This document shows, in pieces, positions 1 to 8,390 of a stretch of DNA of 64,000 nt (its first letter is position 1; the number at the start of each line of letters is the position of its first letter). The stretch is from contig CBDASJ010000024.1 of NCBI GenBank assembly GCA_965199555.1, positions 62,001 to 126,000 on the forward strand. The letters run 5' to 3'. Origin of the DNA: LMUY01 sp965199555 (GTDB taxonomy: Bacteria; Pseudomonadota; Alphaproteobacteria; Acetobacterales; Acetobacteraceae). Made by a program: the position numbers and the translations under genes. The notes under the pieces are model-generated. The model was not told where the DNA came from. It saw nothing but the letters and a program-made list of their open reading frames with translations, and did not search any database.

Positions 1-15
1 AGCCGGTCGGCGGGA

Positions 16-819
16 TCAGCCCCGCCGCGGGTCCAGTCGGTCGGCCAGCGCGTCGCCCAGCAGGTTGAAGCCGAGTGCCGCCAGCAGGATCGCCCCGCCG
101 GAAAACACGGCGACCCAGGGACTCAGCAGCAGGAAGCTGCGGCTTTCCGCCAGCATGCGGCCGAGCGACGGGGTCGGTGGCTGCGTGCCGAGGCCCAGGA
201 AGGACAGGCTGGCCTCCACCAGCATCGCCGTGGACAGCGCCAGGCTGGTTTGCACCAGGATCGCCGGAAGCAGGTTGGGCACCATGTGCCGCAGCAGGAT
301 GCGCGCTCCCGTGCAGCCGCTGGTGCGGGCGGCCTCAATGAACTCCGCCCCCCGCAGCACCAGCGCGGGCGCGCGCAGGGTGCGGGCGAAGATCGGCGTG
401 TAGACCACTGCGATCGCGATGGCGGTGCTGCCGGCGCCGGGGCCCAGCACGGTGATGACGCCGATCGCCAGCAGGATTACCGGGAAGGCGAACAGCACGT
501 CCATCAGCCGCATCAGCACGCGGTCCGCCCAGCCGCCCCACCAGGCCGCCGCCAGCCCGATGCCGCCGCCCGCGGCCAGCGCCGCGCCCACGGACGCGAC
601 CGCCACGGCGAACACGGTGCGATAGCCCCACAGGATGCGGGACAGCGTGTCCCGGCCGAAATTATCCGTGCCGAGCCAATGCGGGCTGCCGGGGCCGCGC
701 AGGCGGTGCAGGATGTCCTGCGCGTTGGGCGCGAACGGTGACACCAGCGGCGCCCCCAGCGCTGCGGCCAGCAGCACCGCCAACAGGCCGCCGGACGCCC
801 ACAGCAGGGTGTGCCTCAC
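16..819 (-). CDS. Dipeptide/oligopeptide-type ABC permease (DppC class)
   Basis: Inner-membrane permease, 267 aa, second of a pair forming the channel of a peptide-family importer. The family hallmark HWLGTDNFGRDTLSR lies near residue 45, and the cytoplasmic EAA loop (EAARTSGCTGARILLRHMVP) couples it to an ATPase. About six hydrophobic segments are visible. I start it at the GTG at 819, which overlaps the TGA of the upstream permease (GTGA, 816-819); the open frame runs further upstream only because it lies antisense to that permease's codons. No ATPase gene is present inside the window, so the ATPases must lie beyond position 1 or elsewhere. Substrate unknown. Confidence 0.9.
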   Translation of the reverse strand: MRHTLLWASGGLLAVLLAAALGAPLVSPFAPNAQDILHRLRGPGSPHWLGTDNFGRDTLSRILWGYRTVFAVAVASVGAALAAGGGIGLAAAWWGGWADRVLMRLMDVLFAFPVILLAIGVITVLGPGAGSTAIAIAVVYTPIFARTLRAPALVLRGAEFIEAARTSGCTGARILLRHMVPNLLPAILVQTSLALSTAMLVEASLSFLGLGTQPPTPSLGRMLAESRSFLLLSPWVAVFSGGAILLAALGFNLLGDALADRLDPRRG

Positions 820-1763
820 CGCCGCAGCCGCGGATCGGCGGCGACGCACAGCAGGTCCACCGCCGCGTTCACCGCCACGAACACCACCGTGGCGAGCAGC
901 ACCACCGCCTGCACCAGCGGCACGTTGCGCTCCGCCACGGCGCCGACCACCAGCCGCCCCAGCCCGGGCAGGGCGAACACCTGCTCCACCACCACGGAGC
1001 CGCCGAACAGGTAGCCGGCGGTCACGCCGAGATTGGTCAGGAACGGCAGCAGCGCGTTGCGCAGGGCGTGCACGCCGACCACGGCGCGGGGCGGCAACCC
1101 CTTGGCCCGGGCGGTGCGCACGTAATCCTGCGCCAGGGCGTCCAGCATCGCGGCGCGCACCACCCGCGCCAGCGACGCCAAGGCCGGCAGCGTCAAGGCC
1201 AGCACCGGCAGCATCACGTGCCGTAGATTGCCGGCCGGGTCGTCGGCCAAATCGACCCAGCCCGGCGGCGCCAGGCCCGGTGCCACGGTGGCGGCCCCGT
1301 ACAGCAATAGCGTGCCGAGCCAGAACGACGGCACGGTGATGCCGGTGACCGTTGCCACCCGCACCGCCGCATCGGCGGCGCGCGAGCGGGCGGTTGCCAT
1401 CAGGCAGCCGAGCGGCACCGCCAGCAGGCCGGCCAGCAGCACCGCCAGCACCGTCACCTCCGCCGTGACGGCGATCCGGGGCACGATCTCCTCCAGCACG
1501 GGGCGCCCGGTCAGCACGCTGGTGCCGAAATCGCCGTGCAGCGCCCGCCACAGCCAGCGCCCGTACTGCGCCACGGCGGTGCCGCCCAGCCCGAGCCGGT
1601 CCCGCGCCGCGGCCAGTTGGGCGTCCGACACCTCGGCATTGGCGCCCAGCATCACCTGCACCGCGTCGCCGGGGATCAACCGCACGGCGGCGAAGGTGAG
1701 CACGGACACGCCGAACACGGTCAGCAGCAGGCCGCCCAGCCGCCGCAGCCCGGCCGCCAGCAA
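816..1763 (-). CDS. Dipeptide/oligopeptide-type ABC permease (DppB class)
   Basis: Inner-membrane permease, 315 aa, the usual DppB length. The N-terminal membrane segment (LLLTVFGVSVLTFAAVRLIPGD) is followed by the large first periplasmic loop, four to five more membrane spans and the EAA loop around YVRTARAKGLPPRAVVGVHALRNALLP. It begins 2 bp after the binding-protein stop codon and ends in a GTGA overlap with the DppC-class permease, so the three genes are clearly one transcript. Assignment to the peptide/nickel family is secure; the substrate cannot be read from the sequence. Confidence 0.92.
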   Translation of the reverse strand: MLAAGLRRLGGLLLTVFGVSVLTFAAVRLIPGDAVQVMLGANAEVSDAQLAAARDRLGLGGTAVAQYGRWLWRALHGDFGTSVLTGRPVLEEIVPRIAVTAEVTVLAVLLAGLLAVPLGCLMATARSRAADAAVRVATVTGITVPSFWLGTLLLYGAATVAPGLAPPGWVDLADDPAGNLRHVMLPVLALTLPALASLARVVRAAMLDALAQDYVRTARAKGLPPRAVVGVHALRNALLPFLTNLGVTAGYLFGGSVVVEQVFALPGLGRLVVGAVAERNVPLVQAVVLLATVVFVAVNAAVDLLCVAADPRLRR

Positions 1764-1765
1764 GG

Positions 1766-3253
1766 CTATTTCCCGAAGGACGCTTCGCGCAGGCCGCGCA
1801 GGCTGCGCGTGGCGTTGGGGACGAAGCCGGACAGGGTGGAGCGGCTGGCGGTGAACAGCGTGCCGTACGCCAGGTGCACGGCCGGGCCGCGGCAGGCCAG
1901 GAAACGCTGCGCCTTGTCGTACAGCGCCTTGCGCGCGGCCGGGTCCGTGCCCGTGCGGGCTTCTGCCAGCGTCGCGTCCAGCGTCGGATCGCTGAACTTA
2001 AAGACGTTGGTGGCGCCGCCAGTGGTGAAGGAGCGGCCGAAGTAATCGTCCGGATCCGGACCGCCGCTGTTCAGGCTGGCGAAAGCTTGGAAGTTACCGG
2101 CGCGCCAATCCGCGATGAAGCGCCCTTGCTCCTGCACGTTCAGCTCCACGGCGAACCCGGCCTGGTCCAACTGCGCCTGGACCACCTGCGCCACGTCCAC
2201 CACCTGTTGCAGGCTGCCCAGCACGTTGATCGTGAGCTTCACCGGCGGCGTCAGCCCGGCCTGCTTCAGCAGCGCCACGGCCCGCGCCGGGTCGGGGTGG
2301 TAGCAGGGGAACTGGTCCACCGGCAGCGCCCAGGCGGTCAGCGCCGGGGAGAGCGGGCCGGCGGGCACGGCTTGGCCGTAATACGCGGCCTGCACCAGCT
2401 GCGCCCGGTCGATCGCGGTGTTGACCGCTTCCCGCACCTCCGGCTTGTCGAAGGGCGGCCGGGATGTGTTGAGCCCCAGCACGCTGTAGGCCAGGTCGTC
2501 CGTGTGCTGCACCTGCACGCCGGGCGCCTTGGCGAGCGCCGCGGCCGAGGCGGCGTCCAGCGCGGGCAGCATGCCGTAGCTGCCGCCGGACAGGCCCAAC
2601 TGCCGGGTGGCGGCTTCCGGCACGATGTCGAACTTCAGCCCGGCCAGCTTCGGCAGCCCGGCATCCCAGTAATGCGCGTTGCGGTCCAGGCTGATGAAGG
2701 TGTCCGGCACCCATTGCCGGAACACGAACGGCCCCGTGCCCACCGGTTGCCGCGCCAGCGTCGCCACCGCTTCCGGCGGCACGATCGCCAGCGCGGCAAG
2801 CTGGGCCAGGAACGGCGCCGAAGGTTCGGTGAGGGTGATGCGGAGCGCCCCGTCACCGTCCGGCTCCACCGCAGCGATGTTCGTGAAGCGCGATGCATAG
2901 GGGGAGGCGGTCTTCGGGTCCCGCACCCGCGCGACCGAGGCCACCACGTCGGCCGCGGTGACGGCACGGCCGTTGTGGAAAGTGGCGCCTTGCCGCAGCA
3001 CGAAATGGTAGGTCTTGCCGTCCGCCGACACGGTCCAGGACTGCGCCAGGGCCGGCACCGTTTGCAGCTTGGCGTCGATCGCGGTCAGCCCCTCGTAGAT
3101 CGTACTGGTGACGAGCTGGGTGGCGAAGCTGGTGGCGACGTGCGGGTCCAGCCCGACGGGGGACTGGTCCGTCGCGATGTCCAGCACCTGCGCCCGCGCC
3201 GCCAGCGGGGCTGCCGCCAGGGCGACGGCCAAGGCAAGGCCCAGATGCTTCAT
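1766..3253 (-). CDS. ABC transporter substrate-binding protein, peptide/nickel family 5
   Basis: Periplasmic solute-binding lipid-free protein of 495 aa with a Sec signal peptide (cleavage expected after AAPLAARA, near residue 21). Family-5 landmarks are present: an N-terminal TDQSPVGLDPHVA, the YEGL segment, the TVSADGKTYHFVLR block and PVGTGPFVFRQW in the middle. It delivers the substrate to the two permeases downstream. The start overlaps the trpF stop as ATGA (3250-3253), so it is translationally coupled to a tryptophan-biosynthesis gene, which is an unusual partner. Possible substrates include dipeptides, glutathione or opines; nothing here decides among them. Confidence 0.92.
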   Translation of the reverse strand: MKHLGLALAVALAAAPLAARAQVLDIATDQSPVGLDPHVATSFATQLVTSTIYEGLTAIDAKLQTVPALAQSWTVSADGKTYHFVLRQGATFHNGRAVTAADVVASVARVRDPKTASPYASRFTNIAAVEPDGDGALRITLTEPSAPFLAQLAALAIVPPEAVATLARQPVGTGPFVFRQWVPDTFISLDRNAHYWDAGLPKLAGLKFDIVPEAATRQLGLSGGSYGMLPALDAASAAALAKAPGVQVQHTDDLAYSVLGLNTSRPPFDKPEVREAVNTAIDRAQLVQAAYYGQAVPAGPLSPALTAWALPVDQFPCYHPDPARAVALLKQAGLTPPVKLTINVLGSLQQVVDVAQVVQAQLDQAGFAVELNVQEQGRFIADWRAGNFQAFASLNSGGPDPDDYFGRSFTTGGATNVFKFSDPTLDATLAEARTGTDPAARKALYDKAQRFLACRGPAVHLAYGTLFTASRSTLSGFVPNATRSLRGLREASFGK

Positions 3254-3876
3254 GTCGATCCTTCCAATGACCGGTTTGCGGCGGGCGCACGGGCGGCGCG
3301 CAGGAATGCCTCGATCCGCGCCGGGTCCTTGACCCCAGGGGCGCGCTCCACCCCGGAACTGACGTCAACGGCGGCGGCGCCTGTGGTGGCGATCGCGGCG
3401 GCGACGTTGCCCGGGTGCAGGCCGCCCGCGAGCACCCAGGGGCCGGGGGCCTGCCAGTTCGCCAGCAACAACCAATCGAAGGCGACCGCGTTTCCCCCGG
3501 GGCGGGTGGCGCCGGGCGGCGGCCGGGCATCCAGCAGCAGCGCGTCGCAATCCATGGTCTTCGGCAGGTCAGCGGGCGCGTGGACCCCGACGGCACGCCA
3601 CACCGGGCGGCCGAACCTGCGGCGCAGCGCGGTCGCGCGCTCGGGCGAGGCGACGAGTTGCAGGATGTCCAGCGCGACCGAGTCGAGGACTTCCGCAACC
3701 TGATCGTCAGTCGGGTCGACGAACAGGCCGACATGCGCCGCGGTGCCGGTGGCAAGGCTGGCGGCCTGGGCGGGTGTGACGAACCGCGGCGAGGGCGGGA
3801 AGAACACGAAGCCGACGTAATCCGCCGTGGCAGCGGCCTCGTAGGCGTCCGGCGTGGAGATGCCGCAGATTTTCAC
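3250..3876 (-). CDS. trpF: Phosphoribosylanthranilate isomerase
   Basis: TrpF, 208 aa, catalyses the Amadori rearrangement of N-(5-phosphoribosyl)anthranilate to CdRP in tryptophan synthesis. It has the N-terminal KICGI with catalytic Cys, GFVFFPPSPR, the second catalytic Asp in LLLDARPPPGATRPGGN, the phosphate-binding LAGGLHPGNV and VDVSSGVE. The usual LQLHG segment reads LQLVAS, so its conserved His is missing. trpB and trpA, normally directly downstream, are absent; a dipeptide-type ABC transporter follows with a 4-bp overlap. Upstream lie a palindromic repeat block and lapA/ihfB, which is the normal alphaproteobacterial left-hand neighbourhood. Confidence 0.93.
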   Translation of the reverse strand: MKICGISTPDAYEAAATADYVGFVFFPPSPRFVTPAQAASLATGTAAHVGLFVDPTDDQVAEVLDSVALDILQLVASPERATALRRRFGRPVWRAVGVHAPADLPKTMDCDALLLDARPPPGATRPGGNAVAFDWLLLANWQAPGPWVLAGGLHPGNVAAAIATTGAAAVDVSSGVERAPGVKDPARIEAFLRAARAPAANRSLEGST

Positions 3877-3891
3877 TGGGTGACGCCGACA

Positions 3892-4000
3892 CTGCCCCGC
3901 CCGTCGTTCTCCCTCTGCGCTGGCGGGAGAGGGCCGGGGTGAGGGTGGCTGCCCCGCCCGTCGTTCTCACCCGGCCCTCTCCCGCCAGCGGGAGAGGGTT
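3892..4000. repeat. Palindromic repeat block A (two opposed 24-bp palindromes)
   Basis: Two hairpin units of the window's palindrome family lie in opposite orientation at 3910-3933 and 3975-3998. The better one is CCCTCTCCC-GCCAGC-GGGAGAGGG. Each is flanked on its inner side by a GGGTGAG or CTCACCC tract, so the whole block folds back on itself. A direct repeat GCCCCGCCCGTCGTTCTC precedes each unit (about 3893 and 3951). It separates lapA from trpF on the minus strand and could act as a transcript-stabilising or terminating structure. Confidence 0.85.
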
Positions 4001-4052
4001 CTTTCAGATGCGATCGACCTGCCGGTGCAAAAAGGAAGCGTGGCCACCGCCG

Positions 4053-4367
4053 CTACCCGTCGATCGTGCGCACCGCCGTGCCCGGCATGATCACGGGGCG
4101 GAGCCGCAGCGTTTCCAGCTCCTGCTCCAGCGTGCGCACCCGGCTTTCCGCCCGGCGGGCGCGGCGGCGTTGGCCCAGCGAGCCGATGCCCACCACGATC
4201 GCGCCCAGCACGAAGAACACCGCCCCCGCGCCCAGCACGGCGAGCGACAGCGGCACGTCCACCGACAGGTCGGTGGGCCACAGCCCGATCGGCACGGTGG
4301 CCGCGTTGGACAGTGCGAACACGATCAGCAGCAGGATGAACGGCAGCGCGAAGATCAATCCCAGCAT
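4053..4367 (-). CDS. LapA-domain small membrane protein
   Basis: A 104-aa inner-membrane protein of the LapA (DUF1049) type. Two hydrophobic helices (about residues 3-22 and 40-62) flank a short loop with the family-typical VPIGLW, and a basic then coiled-coil-like tail (RRRARRAESRVRTLEQELETLR) faces the cytoplasm. In enterics LapA works with LapB in controlling lipopolysaccharide synthesis; no lapB is nearby. It follows ihfB with a 1-bp gap, the usual alphaproteobacterial pairing, so the two are co-transcribed. Confidence 0.85.
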   Translation of the reverse strand: MLGLIFALPFILLLIVFALSNAATVPIGLWPTDLSVDVPLSLAVLGAGAVFFVLGAIVVGIGSLGQRRRARRAESRVRTLEQELETLRLRPVIMPGTAVRTIDG

Positions 4368-4368
4368 G

Positions 4369-4689
4369 TCAGGCGACCACCCGCTCGCGGGCGACGCGGG
4401 CGTGCTTGCCGCCGCGGTTCACCCGTTCCCGCAATTCCTTGCCCGCCTTGAAGAAGGGCACCGCCTTTTCGTCCACCGGCACGGCTTCCCCGGTGCGCGG
4501 GTTGCGGCCGGTGCGGGCATCCCGCTTCTTCACGGTGAAGGCGCCGAAACCGCGCAATTCGACCCGCTCGCCGCGCGCCAAGGCGGCCGTGATCTCGTCG
4601 AAGATGGTGCCGACGATGGTTTCCACGTCGCGTCCCAGCAGATGGGGATTGGCTGCCGCAAGCTCGGCGATCAGCTCCGATTTGGTCAT
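4369..4689 (-). CDS. ihfB: Integration host factor subunit beta
   Basis: A 106-aa DNA-bending protein of the HU/IHF family. It has the N-terminal MTKSELIAELA helix, the core GRDVETIVGTIFDEI, the VELRGFGAFTVKKR strand and the DNA-intercalating arm with the conserved proline in RNPRTGE, ending with a helix (VPFFKAGKELRERV). The length and the MTKSELI start suit the beta rather than the alpha subunit. IHF bends DNA in recombination, replication and promoter control. It sits directly before the LapA-domain gene. Confidence 0.92.
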   Translation of the reverse strand: MTKSELIAELAAANPHLLGRDVETIVGTIFDEITAALARGERVELRGFGAFTVKKRDARTGRNPRTGEAVPVDEKAVPFFKAGKELRERVNRGGKHARVARERVVA

Positions 4690-4753
4690 GTGCGATCTCG
4701 TCCCATGGGGCGGACGCTGCCAGAGGGATGGGGGAGCGTCAACAATAAGGCCT

Positions 4754-6175
4754 TCAAAACGAAGCCGATTCCGCCGCCGCCCGGATGCTTTGCCAGGCCG
4801 CTTCCACGTCCGCCGCTTCCGTCGCCAGCGCGCCCACCGACACGCGGACCATCCAGCGTCCGTCCACCGTCGCCGGGGTGAGGTAGGCGGCGCCGGAGCG
4901 GTTCACCGCCTCCGCCCAGGCGCGGGTGTGCGCGTCCAGCGCGTCGCCGGCCAGGCCGGGCGGCGCGTGTACGATGCACACGGTTTGCAACGGCACGGGG
5001 GCCACGACGCGCCAATGCGGGGTGGCCGCCACCGCCGCCGCCAGCGTGCGGGCGTTGGCCATGTCGCGCCGCAGCCGCGCCTGCAAGCCGGCCACACCCT
5101 GCTCGCGAATGGTGAACCACAGCTTCAGCGCGCGGAAGCGGCGGCCGAGCGGGATGCCCCAGTCGCGCAGGTTGCGCACCTGCCCGTCCACCGAGGATTG
5201 CAAGAAGGACGGGTTGGTGGACATGACCCGCACCAGGTGCTCCGCGTCGCGCACGTAGTACAACGAGCAGTCGAACGGCACGCCCAGCCATTTATGCGGG
5301 TTCAGCACCAGGCTGTCGGCGTCCTCCACCCCGTCCCACAGCGCGCGGCATTCCGGCAGGATCATCGCGCTGCCTGCCATGGCGGCGTCCAGGTGCAGCC
5401 AGATGCCGTGCCGCCGCGCCACCGCCGCCAGGCCGCGCACCGGGTCGATCGCGGTGGTCGCGGTGGTGCCGGTGGTGGCGACGATCGCGCAGGGCGTCAC
5501 CCCCGCGGCGAGGTCCGCCTGCACCATCGCCGCGAACGCGTCGGGCCGCATGGCGTGGTTTTCGTCGCAGGGCACCAGCCGCACATTGTCGCGGCCGAAC
5601 CCGGCCAGCAGCGCCGCCTTGTCCACGGAGGAGTGGCTTTGCGCCGAGGCATAGATCGCCAGCGGCCGCGCTTCCGCCTGCAAGCCGCCGCGGTTCAGCG
5701 CGTAGCCGGTGGTGCGTTCCCGCGCCGAGATCAGCGCCACCAGGGTAGAGGTGGAGGCCGCGTCCTGGATCACGCCGCGCCAGGCGGCGGACAGGCCGAC
5801 CATCTGCCGCATCCAGTCGGTGGTCACCTCCTCCACCTCCGTGATGGCAGGGGAGGACTGCCAGGACAGGCCGAGCACGCCCAGCCCGGTGCTGGCCAGG
5901 TCGCCCAAGATGCCGGCGGGCTCCGCGTTGGACGGGAAGTAGCCGAAGAAGCGCGGGTGCTGCCACAACGTCAGGCCGGGCACCACGATGCGGTCGAGGT
6001 CCGCCAGCACGTCGCCGAACGGCTCGCCCTGTTCCGGTGGGGCCGTCGGCAGGGCGGCGGCGACCGCGCCGGGCGCGGTGGCGGCCTGCACCGGCCGGCC
6101 GGCAACCCCGGCCTGGTGGTCGGCCAGCCAGTCGATCAGTTGATGGCCGTAGCGGCGGAACTCTTCGGGCGACAT
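4754..6175 (-). CDS. PLP-dependent aromatic-amino-acid decarboxylase family protein
   Basis: Group II pyridoxal-5'-phosphate decarboxylase, 473 aa, cytoplasmic. PLP landmarks are the stacking His181 (AQSHSS), Asp263 in HLDAAMAG and the Schiff-base Lys295 in NPHKWLG. The N-terminal WQHPRFFGYFPSN block is typical of aromatic-L-amino-acid decarboxylases (DOPA, tyrosine, tryptophan or phenylacetaldehyde-synthase types). Substrate choice cannot be settled from the sequence. It stands alone between ihfB and the phosphatase-family gene, in the same direction as both. Confidence 0.88.
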   Translation of the reverse strand: MSPEEFRRYGHQLIDWLADHQAGVAGRPVQAATAPGAVAAALPTAPPEQGEPFGDVLADLDRIVVPGLTLWQHPRFFGYFPSNAEPAGILGDLASTGLGVLGLSWQSSPAITEVEEVTTDWMRQMVGLSAAWRGVIQDAASTSTLVALISARERTTGYALNRGGLQAEARPLAIYASAQSHSSVDKAALLAGFGRDNVRLVPCDENHAMRPDAFAAMVQADLAAGVTPCAIVATTGTTATTAIDPVRGLAAVARRHGIWLHLDAAMAGSAMILPECRALWDGVEDADSLVLNPHKWLGVPFDCSLYYVRDAEHLVRVMSTNPSFLQSSVDGQVRNLRDWGIPLGRRFRALKLWFTIREQGVAGLQARLRRDMANARTLAAAVAATPHWRVVAPVPLQTVCIVHAPPGLAGDALDAHTRAWAEAVNRSGAAYLTPATVDGRWMVRVSVGALATEAADVEAAWQSIRAAAESASF

Positions 6176-6199
6176 CGGCGGGTTAGACCACGCGCGCGG

Positions 6200-6994
6200 C
6201 TATGCGGGAAGGGCTGCGGCGGTGCGCAGCGCGTCCGCCACGCCGGGTGCGGCGGCCAGGATCGGGTTGCCGCCGGATAGGCCGTCGCCGCCGAGGAAGT
6301 CGCTGGTGACGGCCCCGGCCTCCGCCAGCACGGCCAACGCCGCCGCCACGTCCCACAGGTTGATGTGACGCTCCACATAGCCGTCGATGCGGCCGGACGC
6401 GACCTCCGCCAGGCCCAGCGCGCCGGAGCCGCCGGCCCGCAGCATCGAACCGGTGGCCATGACGCGGGTGCACATCGCCAGGTAGTCGGCGTTCGGCACG
6501 CGCGGGGACCAGCCGCATTCCACGATCGCGCGCGGCAGCGCCGCCGTGGCGGCGGCGCGGATCGGCACGCCGTTCAGCGTGGCGCCCTGTCCGGTGCAGG
6601 CGGCATAGGTTTCGCCCAGCCCCGGCGCCACCAGCACGCCCAGCAGTGGCATGCGCCCGTCCAGCAGGCCGAGCGACACGCACCAGCGGGTGGCGCCGCG
6701 CGCGTAGTTGCTGGTGCCGTCGATCGGGTCCACCACCCAGCGCAACGTACCGTGCCGGGCGGCGCCGGCTTCCTCGCCCTGGAACCCGTCCTCCGGGAAG
6801 GCCTCGGCCATGGCGTCGGACAGGAACCGCTCCACCGCGCCGTCCGCTTCCGTGAGCCAGTCCTGCGCGCCCTTCAGCGTGCCGGTGCTGGCGCCGGGCG
6901 GCGTTTGCATGGACGTGGCCAGCGCGCCCGCCTTCGCACAGGCCGCCAATGCGACCTCAAACCGTCGCTGCAACGCTTGCATGCTGAGGGGCAT
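6200..6994 (-). CDS. Inositol monophosphatase family protein
   Basis: Metal-dependent phosphatase of the IMPase/histidinol-phosphatase/CysQ superfamily, about 264 aa. Seen are the WVVDPIDGTSNYARG metal site, the Glu of FQGEEAG before it, and the C-terminal WDVAAALAVLAEAGA motif. I choose the ATG at 6994 because an earlier ATG at 7081 would add a basic, low-complexity 29-residue leader and leave almost no promoter space before the divergent coaE. The substrate may be myo-inositol-1-phosphate, histidinol-phosphate or PAP; no neighbour decides. Confidence 0.82.
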   Translation of the reverse strand: MPLSMQALQRRFEVALAACAKAGALATSMQTPPGASTGTLKGAQDWLTEADGAVERFLSDAMAEAFPEDGFQGEEAGAARHGTLRWVVDPIDGTSNYARGATRWCVSLGLLDGRMPLLGVLVAPGLGETYAACTGQGATLNGVPIRAAATAALPRAIVECGWSPRVPNADYLAMCTRVMATGSMLRAGGSGALGLAEVASGRIDGYVERHINLWDVAAALAVLAEAGAVTSDFLGGDGLSGGNPILAAAPGVADALRTAAALPA

Positions 6995-7105
6995 CCCCGA
7001 TGATGTTGCCCACGACCTGCCGCGCCGCCGGGGCGGATGCAAGCTTGCCCTGGCGCGCGCCGGCATGATCTGTGGTGCCATGGTTCACGCCCGGTCCGCC
7101 GCGCC

Positions 7106-7693
7106 ATGAAGATCATCGGCCTGACCGGCGGCATCGGCATGGGCAAGTCCACGGCTGCCGGGGCGTTCCGCCGCGCCCACCTGCCCGTGTTCGACGCCGA
7201 CGCCGCCGTGCACCGGTTGCAGGCACCGGGTGGCGCCGCGCTGCCGGCGATCGCGGCCGCCTTCCCGGGCACGGTGGTCGGCGGGGTGCTGGACCGCGGG
7301 CGGCTGCGCGCGGCCGTGGTGGGCAACGAGGCCGCCATCGGGCGGCTGGAAGCGATCATCCACCCGCAGGTGCGCCGTATGGAGCGGGCCTTCCTGGCCG
7401 CGGCCCGGCGCAGCCGCGCGCCCGCGGCGGTGCTGGACATCCCGCTGCTGCTGGAAACCGGGGGCGAGGCGCGGGTCGACACGGTGGTGGTGGTGTCCGC
7501 CCCGCGTGCGGTGCAGGTCGCCCGGGTGCGCCGCCGCCGGGGCATGACGGACGCACAGGCCGCCGCTATCATCGCGCGTCAAATGCCCGATTCGCAGAAG
7601 CGCCGCCGCGCCGACCTCGTCATCCGCACCGGCCTGTCGCGCCATGCCGCCTTGCGCCCGCTGCACCGCCTGATCCGGTCGCTGCGCGCATGA
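7106..7693 (+). CDS. coaE: Dephospho-CoA kinase
   Basis: A 195-aa kinase for the last step of coenzyme A synthesis, phosphorylating the 3'-OH of dephospho-CoA with ATP. The P-loop GLTGGIGMGKST occupies residues 5-16, followed by VFDADAAVHRL (substrate/metal Asp) and the lid-region arginines in the RRRRGMTDAQA segment. The start at 7106 puts the P-loop at the normal N-terminal position. Its stop overlaps dnaQ as ATGA (7690-7693); coaE-dnaQ is the standard alphaproteobacterial pair. Confidence 0.94.
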   Translation: MKIIGLTGGIGMGKSTAAGAFRRAHLPVFDADAAVHRLQAPGGAALPAIAAAFPGTVVGGVLDRGRLRAAVVGNEAAIGRLEAIIHPQVRRMERAFLAAARRSRAPAAVLDIPLLLETGGEARVDTVVVVSAPRAVQVARVRRRRGMTDAQAAAIIARQMPDSQKRRRADLVIRTGLSRHAALRPLHRLIRSLRA

Positions 7694-8367
7694 GCCGGTC
7701 CGTGCTGTTCGACACGGAAACCACCGGGCTGGACCCGCTCACCGGTGACCGGATGATCGAGATCGCGGCGGTGGAGCTGATCCGCGACCTGCCGACGGGC
7801 GTGACCTTCCACCGCCTGATCGACCCGGAGCGCGACATCGACCCCGATGCCACCCGCGTGCACGGGCTGACCCGGGCGGAGCTGCGGGGCAAACCGCGCT
7901 TCGCCGCCATCGTGGACGAGCTGCTGGACTTCATCGGCGACGACCCGCTGGTGGCGCACAACGCGACCTTCGACTTCGGCTTCCTGAATGCCGAACTGGC
8001 GCGGGTGGGCCGCCCGCCCGTGCACCTGTCGCGCAAGGTGGACACGCTGGAGATCGCGCGCGCCCGCTTTCCCGGCTTGCCGAACAGCCTGGATGCGCTG
8101 TGCCGCCGCTTCGGCATCGACCTAACGGAACGCACCAGCCACAACGCCCTGCTGGACTGCCGCCTGCTGGCCGACGTGTATATCGAGCTGACCGGCGGCC
8201 GGCAGCGCGGCCTGTCGCTGGTCGCGGAGGCCGGGCAGGCGGTGCCGACGATCACCTACCAGGCAAGCGCCACGCGCGTTCCGCGCCCCATTGTACCCAG
8301 CGCGGCGGAGCTCGCCGCCCACGCCGCGTTCATTACCCGGCTGAAGGAGCCGATCTGGGCGATGTGA
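7690..8367 (+). CDS. dnaQ: DNA polymerase III epsilon subunit (3'-5' proofreading exonuclease)
   Basis: A 225-aa DEDDh exonuclease that edits mismatches within the replicative polymerase. Exo I is FDTETTGLDP (Asp8, Glu10), Exo II is AHNATFDFGFLNAE, and Exo III is SHNALLDCRLLADVY with the catalytic His and Asp. A hydrophobic tail (residues about 185-225) would bind the alpha subunit. Translation is coupled to coaE by an ATGA overlap. A strong hairpin pair follows 24 bp downstream. Confidence 0.94.
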   Translation: MSRSVLFDTETTGLDPLTGDRMIEIAAVELIRDLPTGVTFHRLIDPERDIDPDATRVHGLTRAELRGKPRFAAIVDELLDFIGDDPLVAHNATFDFGFLNAELARVGRPPVHLSRKVDTLEIARARFPGLPNSLDALCRRFGIDLTERTSHNALLDCRLLADVYIELTGGRQRGLSLVAEAGQAVPTITYQASATRVPRPIVPSAAELAAHAAFITRLKEPIWAM

Positions 8368-8390
8368 GCCACCGCTCCACGCCGCCTACA

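Noticed and set aside
16..1551. A single 511-aa minus-strand frame
   Set aside because: Only its last 267 codons match the DppC class; the rest is an Arg/Gly/Ala-rich frame overlying the DppB gene in another phase. The GTGA overlap at 816-819 gives the true start.
1874..3703. Long plus-strand frames opposite the binding-protein, ileS and permease genes (also 14558-17203, 56348-58657)
   Set aside because: His/Gln/Arg/Gly-rich antisense shadows typical of GC-rich genomes; no motifs, and the opposite strand holds clear genes.
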